A stretch of DNA of 53,889 bases, taken from NCBI GenBank assembly GCA_937887565.1, contig CALABS010000060.1:1-53889 (forward strand), written 5' to 3'. The notes under the pieces were generated by a model. That model did not search any database. It was not told the DNA's origin and saw nothing but the letters and a program-made list of their open reading frames with translations. Positions 1 through 7,818 of this stretch are shown in pieces. How positions within the stretch are numbered: position 1 is the first letter of the stretch; each line of letters begins with the position of its first letter. A program made the translations under genes and the position numbers. The stretch comes from an uncultured Rhodospirillaceae bacterium. Lineage in GTDB: Bacteria > Pseudomonadota > Alphaproteobacteria > Rhodospirillales > Magnetospirillaceae.

Positions 1-120
1 CGCCGATGCCGGCGCGGTGGCAACCTGCTGCGCCGATGCCGGCGCGGTGGCAACCTGCTGCGCCGATGCCGGCGCGGTGGCAACCGGCTGCGCCGGTGCC
101 GGCGTGGTGGCGACCGGAGC
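1..120. repeat. 30-bp tandem repeat
   Basis: Four consecutive 30-bp units start at 1, 31, 61 and 91. The first two are identical, the third differs by a few bases and the fourth is more diverged. The unit is in frame with the reverse-strand lipoprotein gene and encodes a ten-residue Ala/Pro/Gln/Val/Thr repeat. The array may continue outside the window. Confidence 0.9.
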
Positions 121-516
121 CACAGTGGCCGGCTGCGCGGGCGCGGCGGCGGTCTGGGTCTCGGGGGATGGGGTCCGCCGGGCCAGCGGCTTGGTGGGGG
201 CTATCTCGCGGCGCACCGCCTGGGCATAGCGGGCGTTGCCGCGATCGGCCACCAGTCCCTTGGCGGGCTCCCTGCGGGAGGCCTCGGCTTCCGTCGCCGG
301 CTGCTCCGGGGCGGTGGACCCGCCCTCGGTCCGGGCCGGCACCGGACTGGCCACCTGCGGGCGGTCGCGGCCGGTCACGAGATCCTCGGCCCCCTTGTAC
401 CATTCGACTGGATTGAGGGCGTCCGGCACGTACGAACAGTTGGTGAGCACGCCAAGCGCGACGACCGCGCTAGCGGTCCGAAGGCCCTTCCTTTCGCGAC
501 CGGAGCAACCGAACAT
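1..516 (-). CDS. Envelope lipoprotein with C-proximal decapeptide repeats (partial)
   Basis: The frame opens at an ATG at 516 on the reverse strand and runs off the left edge after 172 codons, so the C-terminus is missing. Residues 1-27 form a basic then hydrophobic leader ending in LGVLTNC. This is a loose lipobox (Asn before Cys27 is unusual), which suggests lipid anchoring. The next residues, SYVPDALNPVEWYKG, resemble a motif I associate with cell-envelope lipoproteins of Rhodospirillales; this is recollection, not a search result. From about residue 110 the protein is rich in Ala, Pro, Thr and Gln. The last visible units repeat VATAPASAQQ-like decapeptides, matching the 30-bp DNA repeat at 1-120. 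It is divergent from phaC with about 215 bp between the starts. Function unknown. Confidence 0.7.
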   Translation of the reverse strand, partial: MFGCSGRERKGLRTASAVVALGVLTNCSYVPDALNPVEWYKGAEDLVTGRDRPQVASPVPARTEGGSTAPEQPATEAEASRREPAKGLVADRGNARYAQAVRREIAPTKPLARRTPSPETQTAAAPAQPATVAPVATTPAPAQPVATAPASAQQVATAPASAQQVATAPASA

Positions 517-731
517 GGAGAACCACCACCCTGTGATTGGACAAATTCTCGTGAGCCGTCAGGTTTTGCGACAAGTTCACGTTTAACAGCCCGACGAACG
601 AAAGTATATAGGGCTATGGAGATGATGCATAGGCCCCGCGGGCTTGGCAGCCTGTCTCCCTATCCCGTCCGCCAGGGTTGCCGACGGCGGGCGAATGCGC
701 ATTCCTGTTTGCCCCGAACCGAGGAGCACCC

Positions 732-2528
732 ATGGCCGAAGAATTGGGCGCGGATTTCAAAATGATCGACCCCGGCGAACTGTCGAAGGCGATGGCCAAC
801 ATCGCCGAACGCAGCCAGCGAATCGTGTCGGACTTTGTGGCGCGCCAAGCCCAGGAAGGGACGGTCGGCTCTCCCGATCCGCTCAATATCGGCAACGCCT
901 TCCTGGAGATGACGGCGCGGATGATGTCCGATCCGGCCCGTCTGGTTGAAGCCAACCTGTCGCTGTGGCAGGACTATCTGAGCCTGTGGCAGAACACGGC
1001 GCGGCGCCTGATGGGGGAACCGACCGAACCGGTCGCCAGCCCGGATGCCGCCGACCGCCGCTTCAAGGACGAGATGTGGCAGGAGAACGAAATCTTCGAC
1101 TACATCAAGCAGTCCTATCTGCTGTCGGCCCGCTGGGTGCAGGGGCTGGTCAACGGCGTCGAGGGGCTGGACGGGCACAACGCCCAGAAGGTCGACTTCT
1201 ATACCCGTCAGTTCGTGGACGCCATGGCGCCGTCCAATTTCGTGCTGACCAATCCCGAGGTGCTGCGCGCCACCGTCGAGACGGGCGGCGAGAACCTCGT
1301 CAAGGGCCTCAACAACCTGCTCGACGATCTGGAGCGGGGCAAGGGCCGGCTGTCCATCCGCATGACCGACTACGACGCCTTCCGCGTCGGCGAGAACATC
1401 GCCGTCACCCCCGGCAAGGTGGTGTTCCAGAACGACCTGATGCAGCTGCTGCAATACACCCCCACCACCGAAACGGTGCTGGACAAGCCGCTACTGATCG
1501 TGCCGCCATGGATCAACAAGTTCTACATCCTGGACCTGCGGCCCAAGAACAGCTTCATCAAATGGGCGGTGGACCAGGGCCATACCGTGTTCGTCATCTC
1601 GTGGGTCAACCCCGACGAGAAGCTGGCCATGAAGACCTTTGCCGACTACATGCGGGAAGGGCCGCTGGCGGCGCTGGACGCCATCGAGAAGGCCACCGGC
1701 CAGCAGCGGGTCAACGCCGTCGGCTACTGCCTGGGCGGCACCCTGCTGGTGTCCACCCTGGCCTGGATGGCGGTCGAGAACGACGACCGCGTCGCCTCGG
1801 CCACCCTGCTGACCACCATGACCGACTTCAAGGAGCCGGGCGAGCTGGGGGTGTTCATCGACGAGGAGCAGCTTCAGAATCTCGAGCAGAAGATGAGCGA
1901 GCACGGCTATCTCGACGGCCGCGACATGGCGATGACCTTCAACATGCTGCGCGCCAACGACCTGATCTGGTCGTTCGTGGTCAACAATTACCTGCTGGGC
2001 AAGGACCCCTTCCCGTTCGACCTGCTCTATTGGAATTCGGATTCCACCCGCATGCCGGCGGCCATGCACAGCTTCTACCTGCGCAAGATGTACCAGGAGA
2101 ACCAGCTGGTGGTTCCCGGCGCCATCCAACTGAACGGCATCGCCATCGACCTTTCCCGGATCAAGACGCCCCTGTACATGCTGTCCACCCGCGAGGACCA
2201 CATCGCGCCGTGGAAAAGCACCTATGCCCTGACCCAGCACGTCTCGGGACCGGTGAAGTTCGTCCTCGCCGCCTCGGGCCACATCGCCGGCGTCGTCAAT
2301 CCGCCGGCGGCGGGCAAGTACTGCTTCTGGACCAACAGCCGCAAGCCCAAGAGCCCCGATGCCTGGCTGAACGCCGCCAAACAGGAAGACGGGTCGTGGT
2401 GGCCGGACTGGCACGCCTGGGCGACCCGGCACGGCGGCAAGCAGGTGCCGGCGCGGGTGCCCGGCGACGGCAGGCTGAAATGCATCGAAGAGGCCCCTGG
2501 CGCCTACGTGAAGGTGCGGGCGGTGTAA
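732..2528 (+). CDS. phaC: Class I poly(3-hydroxyalkanoate) synthase PhaC
   Basis: PhaC polymerises (R)-3-hydroxyacyl-CoA into PHB on the surface of cytoplasmic granules. The 598-residue protein has the usual length for class I. The lipase-like box VGYCLGG puts the nucleophile at Cys333, and the remaining catalytic residues are Asp489 (TREDHIAPW) and His517 (SGHIAGVVNPP). I start at ATG 732 because GAGGAG lies seven bases upstream; an upstream ATG at 678 would add 18 residues that do not look like PhaC. It stands alone, with no phaA/phaB or phasin gene nearby, and is followed by a strong hairpin at 2536-2560. It is divergent from the lipoprotein gene. Identification is firm. Confidence 0.96.
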   Translation: MAEELGADFKMIDPGELSKAMANIAERSQRIVSDFVARQAQEGTVGSPDPLNIGNAFLEMTARMMSDPARLVEANLSLWQDYLSLWQNTARRLMGEPTEPVASPDAADRRFKDEMWQENEIFDYIKQSYLLSARWVQGLVNGVEGLDGHNAQKVDFYTRQFVDAMAPSNFVLTNPEVLRATVETGGENLVKGLNNLLDDLERGKGRLSIRMTDYDAFRVGENIAVTPGKVVFQNDLMQLLQYTPTTETVLDKPLLIVPPWINKFYILDLRPKNSFIKWAVDQGHTVFVISWVNPDEKLAMKTFADYMREGPLAALDAIEKATGQQRVNAVGYCLGGTLLVSTLAWMAVENDDRVASATLLTTMTDFKEPGELGVFIDEEQLQNLEQKMSEHGYLDGRDMAMTFNMLRANDLIWSFVVNNYLLGKDPFPFDLLYWNSDSTRMPAAMHSFYLRKMYQENQLVVPGAIQLNGIAIDLSRIKTPLYMLSTREDHIAPWKSTYALTQHVSGPVKFVLAASGHIAGVVNPPAAGKYCFWTNSRKPKSPDAWLNAAKQEDGSWWPDWHAWATRHGGKQVPARVPGDGRLKCIEEAPGAYVKVRAV

Positions 2529-2535
2529 GGTCGGC

Positions 2536-2560
2536 GGGCGCCCCTCGGGGCGCCCTTTCC
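2536..2560 (+). terminator. Rho-independent terminator of phaC
   Basis: A nine-base GC inverted repeat (2536-2544 with 2547-2555) is followed by TTT, seven bases after the phaC stop codon. Confidence 0.7.
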
Positions 2561-2669
2561 GATCGGGGGCCGGCCCCTACCCCCTCAGAGCCTTCGGCGG
2601 CTCCTGTCATTCCCGGCCGACGGCCGCCATATGGTTCAAGAGACCGGAAACCAGCGAGCGGGGTACGCC

Positions 2670-2846
2670 ATGCTCTATTGGGCCGCCGTCTTCCTGATCA
2701 TCGCCGTCGTCGCCGCCGTATTCGGCTTCGGCGGCATCGCCAGCGCCGCCGGCGACATCGCCCAGATTCTGTTCTTCATCTTCCTGGTTCTGTTCGTGGT
2801 CGCGGTCATCGTGGGCCTGTTCCGGGGCAGGCGCCCGCGGGTGTAG
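2670..2846 (+). CDS. DUF1328 small membrane protein
   Basis: This 58-residue protein is almost entirely hydrophobic: two membrane segments (about residues 2-24 and 28-52) separated by FGFGGIASAAGDIAQ, then a basic tail GRRPRV. That two-helix plan with a Gly/Ala hinge is the DUF1328 (YtjA-like) signature, a family of 50-60 residue inner-membrane proteins of unknown function. I start at ATG 2670 (MLYWAAVF), the conserved family start; an ATG at 2631 would add 13 polar residues. It is probably monocistronic, as a terminator follows at 2904-2936. Confidence 0.85.
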   Translation: MLYWAAVFLIIAVVAAVFGFGGIASAAGDIAQILFFIFLVLFVVAVIVGLFRGRRPRV

Positions 2847-2903
2847 GACCGGTTCCGCCACGGGGACGTCCATGCCGGCCGAAATGTGCGAGGTTGCCTG
2901 AAG

Positions 2904-2936
2904 GGCCCTGCGAGCACCCCGCTCGCAGGGCCTTTC
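2904..2936 (+). terminator. Rho-independent terminator after the DUF1328 gene
   Basis: A perfect 12-bp stem (2904-2915 with 2921-2932) with a five-base loop is followed by TTT. It isolates the feo operon from upstream transcription. Confidence 0.8.
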
Positions 2937-3047
2937 GCTTGCCGGACGTCGTCCCGAAACAGCCGCATCGACCACCACGAACGCCGGTGGGGGAACCGCC
3001 CTTCCCCCCGCGTCCGGGCGGAGTCGCATGTTCGTTGCGAACGGGAA

Positions 3048-3077
3048 TTGACCACAAAAAGGAAAAGGCCTTATAAG
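3048..3077 (+). promoter_or_regulatory. Candidate sigma-70 promoter of the feo operon
   Basis: TTGACC (3048-3053) and TATAAG (3072-3077) are separated by 18 bases and lie about 70 bp upstream of feoA. The block is AT-rich in a GC-rich genome and ends just before the Fur-like palindrome. Confidence 0.55.
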
Positions 3078-3084
3078 ATGCGAT

Positions 3085-3102
3085 TAATGATGCGAGTCAT
3101 TA
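3085..3102. promoter_or_regulatory. Candidate Fur-family operator
   Basis: TAATGA-TGCGAG-TCATTA is a perfect six-base inverted repeat about eight bases downstream of the predicted -10 box of feoA. Position and AT-rich half-sites suit iron-responsive repression by Fur or a relative; the match to the classical E. coli box is only partial. Confidence 0.55.
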
Positions 3103-3145
3103 TTAGATATCCGCGCCGCCACGCCGTCATCATCCGAGGGAGACC

Positions 3146-3379
3146 ATGACCATTTCGCTCCAAACCATGAAGCCCGGCGATACGGCCCGGGTGACCGGCT
3201 TCGCCAAGGGGGAACGCGGCTACCGCCAGCGGCTTCTGGCCATGGGCCTGACGCCCGGGGCCGTGTTCTCCGTCACCCGCGTCGCACCGCTGGGTGATCC
3301 GGTGGAAATCTCGGTGCGCAATTTCACCCTGACCCTGCGTCGGGAAGAGGCGGCGATCATCAAGGCGGAGAGGATCTGA
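3146..3379 (+). CDS. feoA: Ferrous iron transport protein FeoA
   Basis: This 77-residue cytoplasmic SH3-like protein works with the FeoB transporter. The family pattern is visible: LQTMKPGDTARVTGF at the N-terminus, RLLAMGLTPGAVFSVTRVAPLGDPVEISV in the centre (cited in parts: AMGLTPG, GDPVEI), and a C-terminal LRREEAAIIKAE. The start at ATG 3146 has GAGGGAGA just upstream. feoB begins two bases after the feoA stop, so the genes are translationally linked. It is first in a long same-strand train that continues to 11439. Regulation is probably by iron through the palindrome at 3085. Confidence 0.95.
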   Translation: MTISLQTMKPGDTARVTGFAKGERGYRQRLLAMGLTPGAVFSVTRVAPLGDPVEISVRNFTLTLRREEAAIIKAERI

Positions 3380-3381
3380 TC

Positions 3382-5745
3382 ATGACCAAGGCCATCGCGG
3401 TCGTCGGCAATCCCAACTGCGGCAAGACCACCCTGTTCAACGCCCTGACCGGCGCCAACCAGCACGTCGGCAACTGGCCGGGCGTCACCGTCGAGAAGAA
3501 GGTCGGCACCGTGCGCGTCGAGGGCGAGAGCTTCGACCTCGTCGACCTGCCGGGCATCTACATGATCGGCGGCCTGTCGCGCGGTTCCGAGGACGAGCGC
3601 GTCGCCCGCGACTACATCCTGTCGGGCGAGCCGAAGGTGGTGATCAACATCATCGACGCCTTCAACCTGGAGCGGAACCTGTACCTCACCGCCCAGCTGC
3701 TGGAGATGCGGGTGCCGGTGGTGGTGGCCCTCAACATGATCGACCTGGCCCAGCGCAGCGGCGTCGAGATCGACGTCGACGCCATGGCCAAGGCGCTGGA
3801 TTGCCCGGTGGTCCCCATCGTCGCCAGCCGCCGCAAGGGCCTCGACGACCTCAAGGCGGCGGTCGCCCGCGCCGCCGCCCAGCCGCGCGTTCCCTCGGCC
3901 CGGCCCGCCCATTCCGGCGCCGTCACCGCCGCCGTGGCAGCGTTGTCGGGGGCGGTGACCCCCGCCGCCGCCGCCCGCAAGGTCGATCCCGAATGGGTGT
4001 CGCTCAAGCTGCTGGAAGGCGACAGCTTCGCCGATTCCCTCGCCGCCGGCACCCTGGACCGCGAGATCGCGGCCCACCGCGACGCCATCGAGGCGGCCTG
4101 CGGCGAGGAAAGCGACATCGTCATCGCCGACGGCCGCTACGCCTTCGTCTCCGACGTGATGTCGGCCTGCTTCCACCAGCCGCGCAAGATCTCGCCGGCG
4201 CTCACCCGGCGCATCGACAAGGTGGTTCTCAACCGCTTCCTGGGCGTGCCGGTGTTCCTGCTGGCCATGTACGTGATGTTCCTGTTCACCATCAATATCG
4301 GCGGCGCCTTCATCGACTTCTTCGACCAGGCGGTGGGCGCCATCATGGTCGACGAGATGGGCGCCGTGCTCGGCGGCCTCGGCATGCCGGAATGGCTGGT
4401 GGTGATCGCCCAGGGCTTCGGCAGCGGCGTGCAGACGGTGTCGACCTTCATCCCCATCATCGCCTGCCTGTTCCTGTTCCTCTCTTTCCTCGAGGATTCG
4501 GGCTACATGGCCCGCGCCGCCTTCGTCATGGACCGCGCCATGCGCGCCATCGGCCTGCCCGGCAAGTCCTTCGTGCCGCTGATCGTCGGCTTCGGCTGCA
4601 ACGTCCCGGCGATCATGGCGACCCGCACCCTGGAAAGCCGCCGCGACCGCATCATGACCGCCATGATGGCGCCGTTCATGTCCTGCGGCGCCCGCCTGCC
4701 GGTGTTCGCGCTGTTCGCCGCCGCCTTCTTCCCCAGCAACGGCCAGAACATCGTGTTCGCGCTCTATCTGCTGGGCCTGGCCTTCGCGGTCATCACCGGG
4801 CTGATCCTCAAGACCACGCTGCTGCAGGGTGAGGTGTCGCATTTCGTCATGGAATTGCCGCCCTATCACCTGCCGACCGTGCGCACCGTGGTCATCCAGG
4901 CCTGGCAGCGCCTGCGCGAGTTCATCTTCCGCGCCGGCCAGGTGATCGTCCCCATCGTCATGGTGCTGAGCTTCTTCAACGCGCTCGGCACCGACGGCAG
5001 CTTCGGCAAGGAGGACAGCCGTGATTCGGTGCTGGCCGCCGCCAGCCAGAGCATCGTGCCGGTGTTCGAGCCCATGGGCCTGACCGAGGAGAATTGGCCG
5101 GCGGCCGTCGGCCTGTTCACCGGCATCTTCGCCAAGGAGGCGGTGGTCGGCACCCTGAACGCGCTCTACGCCCAGGCCGCCGAGGAGGACGCCGCCCAGG
5201 CCGCCGAGACGGAAGGCGAGACCGCCGTCGCCGCCGAGGCGGAAGAGGAGGCCGAGGAGACCCTCGGCGGCAAGCTCGCCGCCGCCCTCGCCACCATCCC
5301 CGAGAACCTGGCCGGTGTCGCCGATTCGGCCCTCGACCCCCTGGGCCTCGACGTCGGCTACGTGACCGACGCCGCCGCCGCCGCCGAGGCGCTGGAAGTG
5401 GAAGGCGGCGTGTTCGGCGCCATGGCCAGCCGCTTCGACGGCGCCGCCGGGGCCTTCGCCTACATGCTGCTGATCCTGCTCTACACCCCCTGCGTCGCCG
5501 CCCTGGGCGCCATCCGCCACGAGACCGGGCTGGCCTGGGCGGCCTTCGCCACCGCCTGGACCACGGCGCTCGGCTACATCTCGTCGGTGGCCTTCTACCA
5601 GGCCTCGAACCTGTCGCGCGACCCGGCCGGCGCCTCGGCCTGGCTGGTCGGCTGCGGGATCGTGGTGGTGGGCGCCATCGCGGTGATGTGGATGGCCGGC
5701 CGCGCCCAAAGCCGCCGCCTGGCGGCCACCGTGCCGGCGGAGTGA
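3382..5745 (+). CDS. feoB: Ferrous iron transporter FeoB
   Basis: FeoB is the inner-membrane ferrous iron permease. The 787-residue protein opens with a G domain: GNPNCGKTT (G1, residues 9-17), DLPG (G3) and NMID (G4). A Gate-type membrane half follows, with GYMARAAFVMD and a second conserved NVPAIMATRTLESRRDR region. An unusual feature is an Ala/Glu-rich hydrophilic stretch at about residues 595-632 between membrane segments, containing AEAEEEAEET. Length is close to that of typical FeoB (about 770). It is sandwiched between feoA and feoC with gaps of only a few bases. The long reverse-strand frame opposite it is a GC artefact. Confidence 0.96.
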   Translation: MTKAIAVVGNPNCGKTTLFNALTGANQHVGNWPGVTVEKKVGTVRVEGESFDLVDLPGIYMIGGLSRGSEDERVARDYILSGEPKVVINIIDAFNLERNLYLTAQLLEMRVPVVVALNMIDLAQRSGVEIDVDAMAKALDCPVVPIVASRRKGLDDLKAAVARAAAQPRVPSARPAHSGAVTAAVAALSGAVTPAAAARKVDPEWVSLKLLEGDSFADSLAAGTLDREIAAHRDAIEAACGEESDIVIADGRYAFVSDVMSACFHQPRKISPALTRRIDKVVLNRFLGVPVFLLAMYVMFLFTINIGGAFIDFFDQAVGAIMVDEMGAVLGGLGMPEWLVVIAQGFGSGVQTVSTFIPIIACLFLFLSFLEDSGYMARAAFVMDRAMRAIGLPGKSFVPLIVGFGCNVPAIMATRTLESRRDRIMTAMMAPFMSCGARLPVFALFAAAFFPSNGQNIVFALYLLGLAFAVITGLILKTTLLQGEVSHFVMELPPYHLPTVRTVVIQAWQRLREFIFRAGQVIVPIVMVLSFFNALGTDGSFGKEDSRDSVLAAASQSIVPVFEPMGLTEENWPAAVGLFTGIFAKEAVVGTLNALYAQAAEEDAAQAAETEGETAVAAEAEEEAEETLGGKLAAALATIPENLAGVADSALDPLGLDVGYVTDAAAAAEALEVEGGVFGAMASRFDGAAGAFAYMLLILLYTPCVAALGAIRHETGLAWAAFATAWTTALGYISSVAFYQASNLSRDPAGASAWLVGCGIVVVGAIAVMWMAGRAQSRRLAATVPAE

Positions 5746-5750
5746 CGGCC

Positions 5751-5969
5751 ATGACCCCGAGCGCCGTCAAGGCCTATCTGGTCGAGCGCCACCGCGCCAC
5801 CCTCACCGACATCGCGGTCCATTTCGGATCGTCGCCGGACGCGGTGCGCCAGGTCCTCGGCCAATGGATGACCAAGGGGCGGGTCCGGCTGCTGGCCGGC
5901 GGCACCTGCTCCGGCAAGACCTGCAGTTGCGCCCAGAAGACGGAGGAAATCTTCGAGTGGGTGCAGTAG
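5751..5969 (+). CDS. feoC: FeoC-like winged-helix protein with Cys cluster
   Basis: The 72-residue protein begins TPSAVKAYLVERHRATLTD and continues as a short winged-helix (AVHFGSSPDAVRQVLGQWM, then KGRVRLL), followed by a wing bearing Cys53, Cys58 and Cys60 (GGTCSGKTCSC). This is the FeoC plan: a small cytoplasmic protein, thought to bind an Fe-S cluster and to modulate FeoB or feo transcription. It starts five bases after the feoB stop, and its TAG stop overlaps a GTG start of the next gene, so it belongs to the same transcript. It is hidden inside a longer spurious frame. Confidence 0.85.
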   Translation: MTPSAVKAYLVERHRATLTDIAVHFGSSPDAVRQVLGQWMTKGRVRLLAGGTCSGKTCSCAQKTEEIFEWVQ

Positions 5970-6421
5970 TGACGCCCATCGCCTCGCACCTGCCGGGGCG
6001 GTTGCGCCTGCGCGATTCCACCCTGCGTGACGCGGGGCGCAACCGGGCCCTCAGCGACGCCATCGCCGGCTGGCGCGGCGTGGCGGCCGCCGATGGCAAT
6101 CCGAGGACCGGGGGCATCCTGGTCCGCTACGATCCGGCCATCGTCGCCCCGGGGGAAATGGAGGAACGGGCGCGGGCGGCGCTCGCTCCGCCCCGCCCCG
6201 CCGAACCGGCCGACGAAGGGGGGGAAGCCGCGAATGGGAATGGGAATGGCGGCGGCCTGCGCCGCGCCAACCGCGTCGCCAAGATCGGCATGCTGGCCAC
6301 CATGGCGACCATGCTGGCGGCCCTGGCCTTCTCCAAGCGCGTCCACGCCGCTGCCGGCGTCCTTCATGTCGGCCTGCTGATGATCCACCTCGCCCGCCAT
6401 CGCAAGGGCCTGCTGAAATGA
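5969..6421 (+). CDS. HMA2-domain membrane protein (FezC-like)
   Basis: I start at GTG 5969, which overlaps the feoC stop (TAGTG), giving 150 residues. Residues 1-70 form an HMA-like fold with the motif HLPGRLRLRD but no CxxC metal site. A low-complexity hinge (GEAANGNGNGGG) at about 90-101 leads to a membrane region at about 110-145 with a basic end, RHRKGLLK. Proteins with an HMA-like domain next to a hydrophobic segment are part of ferrosome (fez) clusters (FezC); that assignment is inference. The stop overlaps the next start (ATGA). No enzymatic function is visible. Confidence 0.7.
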   Translation: MTPIASHLPGRLRLRDSTLRDAGRNRALSDAIAGWRGVAAADGNPRTGGILVRYDPAIVAPGEMEERARAALAPPRPAEPADEGGEAANGNGNGGGLRRANRVAKIGMLATMATMLAALAFSKRVHAAAGVLHVGLLMIHLARHRKGLLK

Positions 6422-6744
6422 CCTCCTCGCTGCTGACCTTCGCCGCGCATCTGCGCGTCGCCCACCATATTCCCGGCCGCATCCGCCTGAAGCTGGACGA
6501 AGCTGCCGGGACGGCCCCGAAGGCGGCCATCGACGCGGCGATGCAATTCAGCCGCACCGTTACCGAGGTGCCCGGCATCCGGTCGGTTTCCCTCAACCCG
6601 CTGGCGCGCTCGTGCGTGGTGGAATACGACCCCGCCCGCATCCCGCCCTCGGCGTGGCGGGATCTGATCGACGGCGTCGCCTCCGAGGCCTCGGCCGCGC
6701 TTCTCGACGCCCTCGCCGCCCCCGCCCGGCGGGCCGCCGAATGA
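6418..6744 (+). CDS. HMA2-domain protein
   Basis: This 108-residue protein is a single HMA-like ferredoxin-fold domain with the motif HHIPGRIRLKL at residues 16-26 and a second half EVPGIRSVSLNPLARS, VVEYDP typical of the HMA2 family. No Cys pair is present in the metal loop, so it is probably not a classical copper chaperone. A hydrophilic Ala-rich tail ends the protein; there is no clear membrane segment. It overlaps the previous gene by four bases. It shares the H-x-x-P-G-R-x-R signature with the proteins at 5969 and 10380 and with the ATPase N-terminus. It may be a protein-interaction module of the same assembly. Confidence 0.75.
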   Translation: MTSSLLTFAAHLRVAHHIPGRIRLKLDEAAGTAPKAAIDAAMQFSRTVTEVPGIRSVSLNPLARSCVVEYDPARIPPSAWRDLIDGVASEASAALLDALAAPARRAAE

Positions 6745-6774
6745 GAATTCATTGACCGCGAAAGGATTAAGACC

Positions 6775-7176
6775 ATGCATCCTTTTCTCACTTTCGCTTC
6801 CGGCTTGCTGCTCGGCGTCGCCGGCGTCCGCCTGCTCAAGACCGTCAAGGCCCCGGAAGGCCTGAAGACCGCCGCCAGCAGCCTGGGCGACAAGGCGCGC
6901 CACGGCCTCGACCAGGCCCAGGCCGGCCTGCGCGACGCTACCGTGTCGGGCCTGTCGGCCATCGAACGGTCGTCGGCCAGCCTGCGCGACCGTCTCGTGA
7001 CCGCGCCCGTCGAACCCCCCGTCACCGAGACCTCTGTCGCCGAGGCTCCCGTCGCCAAGCCGCGCAAGGCCAAGGCCGAAGGGGCAGCCGCCAAGCCGGC
7101 CCGCAAGCGGGCCGCCAAGGCGTCCGAGAGCGAGACCGTTCCCGAGGCCGCGCCTGAGGGTGGAGACGCTTCGTGA
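6775..7176 (+). CDS. Small membrane-anchored protein with Ala/Lys-rich tail (FezA-like candidate)
   Basis: The 133-residue protein starts with one short hydrophobic segment, FLTFASGLLLGVAGVRLL (residues 3-20), carrying small-residue packing positions. A predicted amphipathic helix follows (residues 30-75), then a charged Ala/Lys/Pro tail containing PRKAKAEGAAAKPARKRAAK, which resembles nucleic-acid or surface-binding tails of histone type. The N-terminus looks like the small membrane proteins found beside ferrosome ATPases; I infer this from pattern and neighbourhood. AAAGGA precedes ATG 6775. The stop overlaps the next GTG start. Magnetosome proteins with similar plans exist, but I see no specific match. 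Confidence 0.6.
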   Translation: MHPFLTFASGLLLGVAGVRLLKTVKAPEGLKTAASSLGDKARHGLDQAQAGLRDATVSGLSAIERSSASLRDRLVTAPVEPPVTETSVAEAPVAKPRKAKAEGAAAKPARKRAAKASESETVPEAAPEGGDAS

Positions 7177-7496
7177 CGCGACGCGACGTGGTCGCCAGGC
7201 CGGGCGAGACCGTCCCGACGGTCTTCGCCCGCGGCGCCCTGGTGACCGGCCTGCTATCGGCGATCCAGGACCGGCGGGGCCCGGACGCCGCGCCGCTCTC
7301 GGGCCGCAACGTCCTGCGCCATGCCCTCCAGGGCGGCGCCGCGCTGGCCGCCGGAACGGTGGCCGCCGAGGCGCTGTCCCGCCACCACTGGCGCCTGGCC
7401 CTGGGCGCGCTGGCCGCCGGCGCGGTCGGCGTGCTGGCCGCCGAAGCCCTGCTCAATCCCTCGACCAAGGAGACCATCCGTGGCCAAGAAGTCTAA
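7173..7496 (+). CDS. Small membrane protein of the iron cluster
   Basis: This 107-residue protein starts at a GTG overlapping the preceding stop. After a polar N-terminus it has two or three hydrophobic Ala/Gly-rich segments (about residues 48-65, 70-92) with GGAALAAGTVAAEAL and ALGALAAGAVGVLAAEALL. Such Gly/Ala zippers pack tightly in membranes. I do not recognise a named family. It overlaps the next gene by 17 bp, so the two are translationally coupled. Its place between HMA2 proteins and the ATPase points to a membrane role in the same complex or organelle. Confidence 0.6.
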   Translation: MTRRDVVARPGETVPTVFARGALVTGLLSAIQDRRGPDAAPLSGRNVLRHALQGGAALAAGTVAAEALSRHHWRLALGALAAGAVGVLAAEALLNPSTKETIRGQEV

Positions 7497-7818
7497 GAAA
7501 TACAAGGAAATGCAGCGCCGCCTGCGCGACCTCGAGGCCGGTTCCGGCTTCGCCGCCGCCGCCGACAGCGGCAACGGACCCGGGGTCCTGGCGGGGCTGT
7601 CGCGGCTGCTGCCGTCCAACCGCTCCGACCAGTTCCTGCTCGGCCTGGTCCTAGGGGCGGCCGCCGCCTACGTGCTCAGCGACGACGAGCTGCGGGGCAA
7701 GATCATGAAGTCGGGCGTGCAGCTCTATTCAGGCCTGGCCGGCGGCCTGGCGGAAATGAAGGAGCAGTTGAGCGACATCCAGGCCGAGGTGACCGCCGAG
7801 CAGCACGGCACCCTATGA
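7480..7818 (+). CDS. Membrane-associated protein, DUF5132/YtxH-like
   Basis: I choose GTG 7480, preceded by AAGGAG, giving 112 residues that begin VAKKSKKYKEMQRRL. The basic coiled N-terminus is followed by a linker, then a short membrane segment FLLGLVLGAAAAYVLS (about residues 49-64) and an amphipathic helical tail with SGVQLYSGLAGGLAEMKEQL and DIQAEV. The pattern, one Gly/Ala membrane span followed by an acidic helix, is seen in small proteins next to HMA2-type P-ATPases. The family name is tentative. It overlaps the ATPase start by four bases (ATGA), so it is likely a stoichiometric partner of the ATPase. Confidence 0.65.
   Translation: MAKKSKKYKEMQRRLRDLEAGSGFAAAADSGNGPGVLAGLSRLLPSNRSDQFLLGLVLGAAAAYVLSDDELRGKIMKSGVQLYSGLAGGLAEMKEQLSDIQAEVTAEQHGTL

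Noticed and set aside
1..120. Possible CRISPR-like array
   Set aside because: The 30-bp units are directly adjacent without spacers and lie in a coding frame.
2537..2630. Additional gene after phaC
   Set aside because: Only short frames without ribosome sites around the terminator.
3220..5709. 829-codon open frame on the reverse strand opposite feoB
   Set aside because: Low-complexity Gly/Ala/His/Asp composition, mirror of a GC-rich gene with strong third-position bias; feoB is certain on the forward strand.
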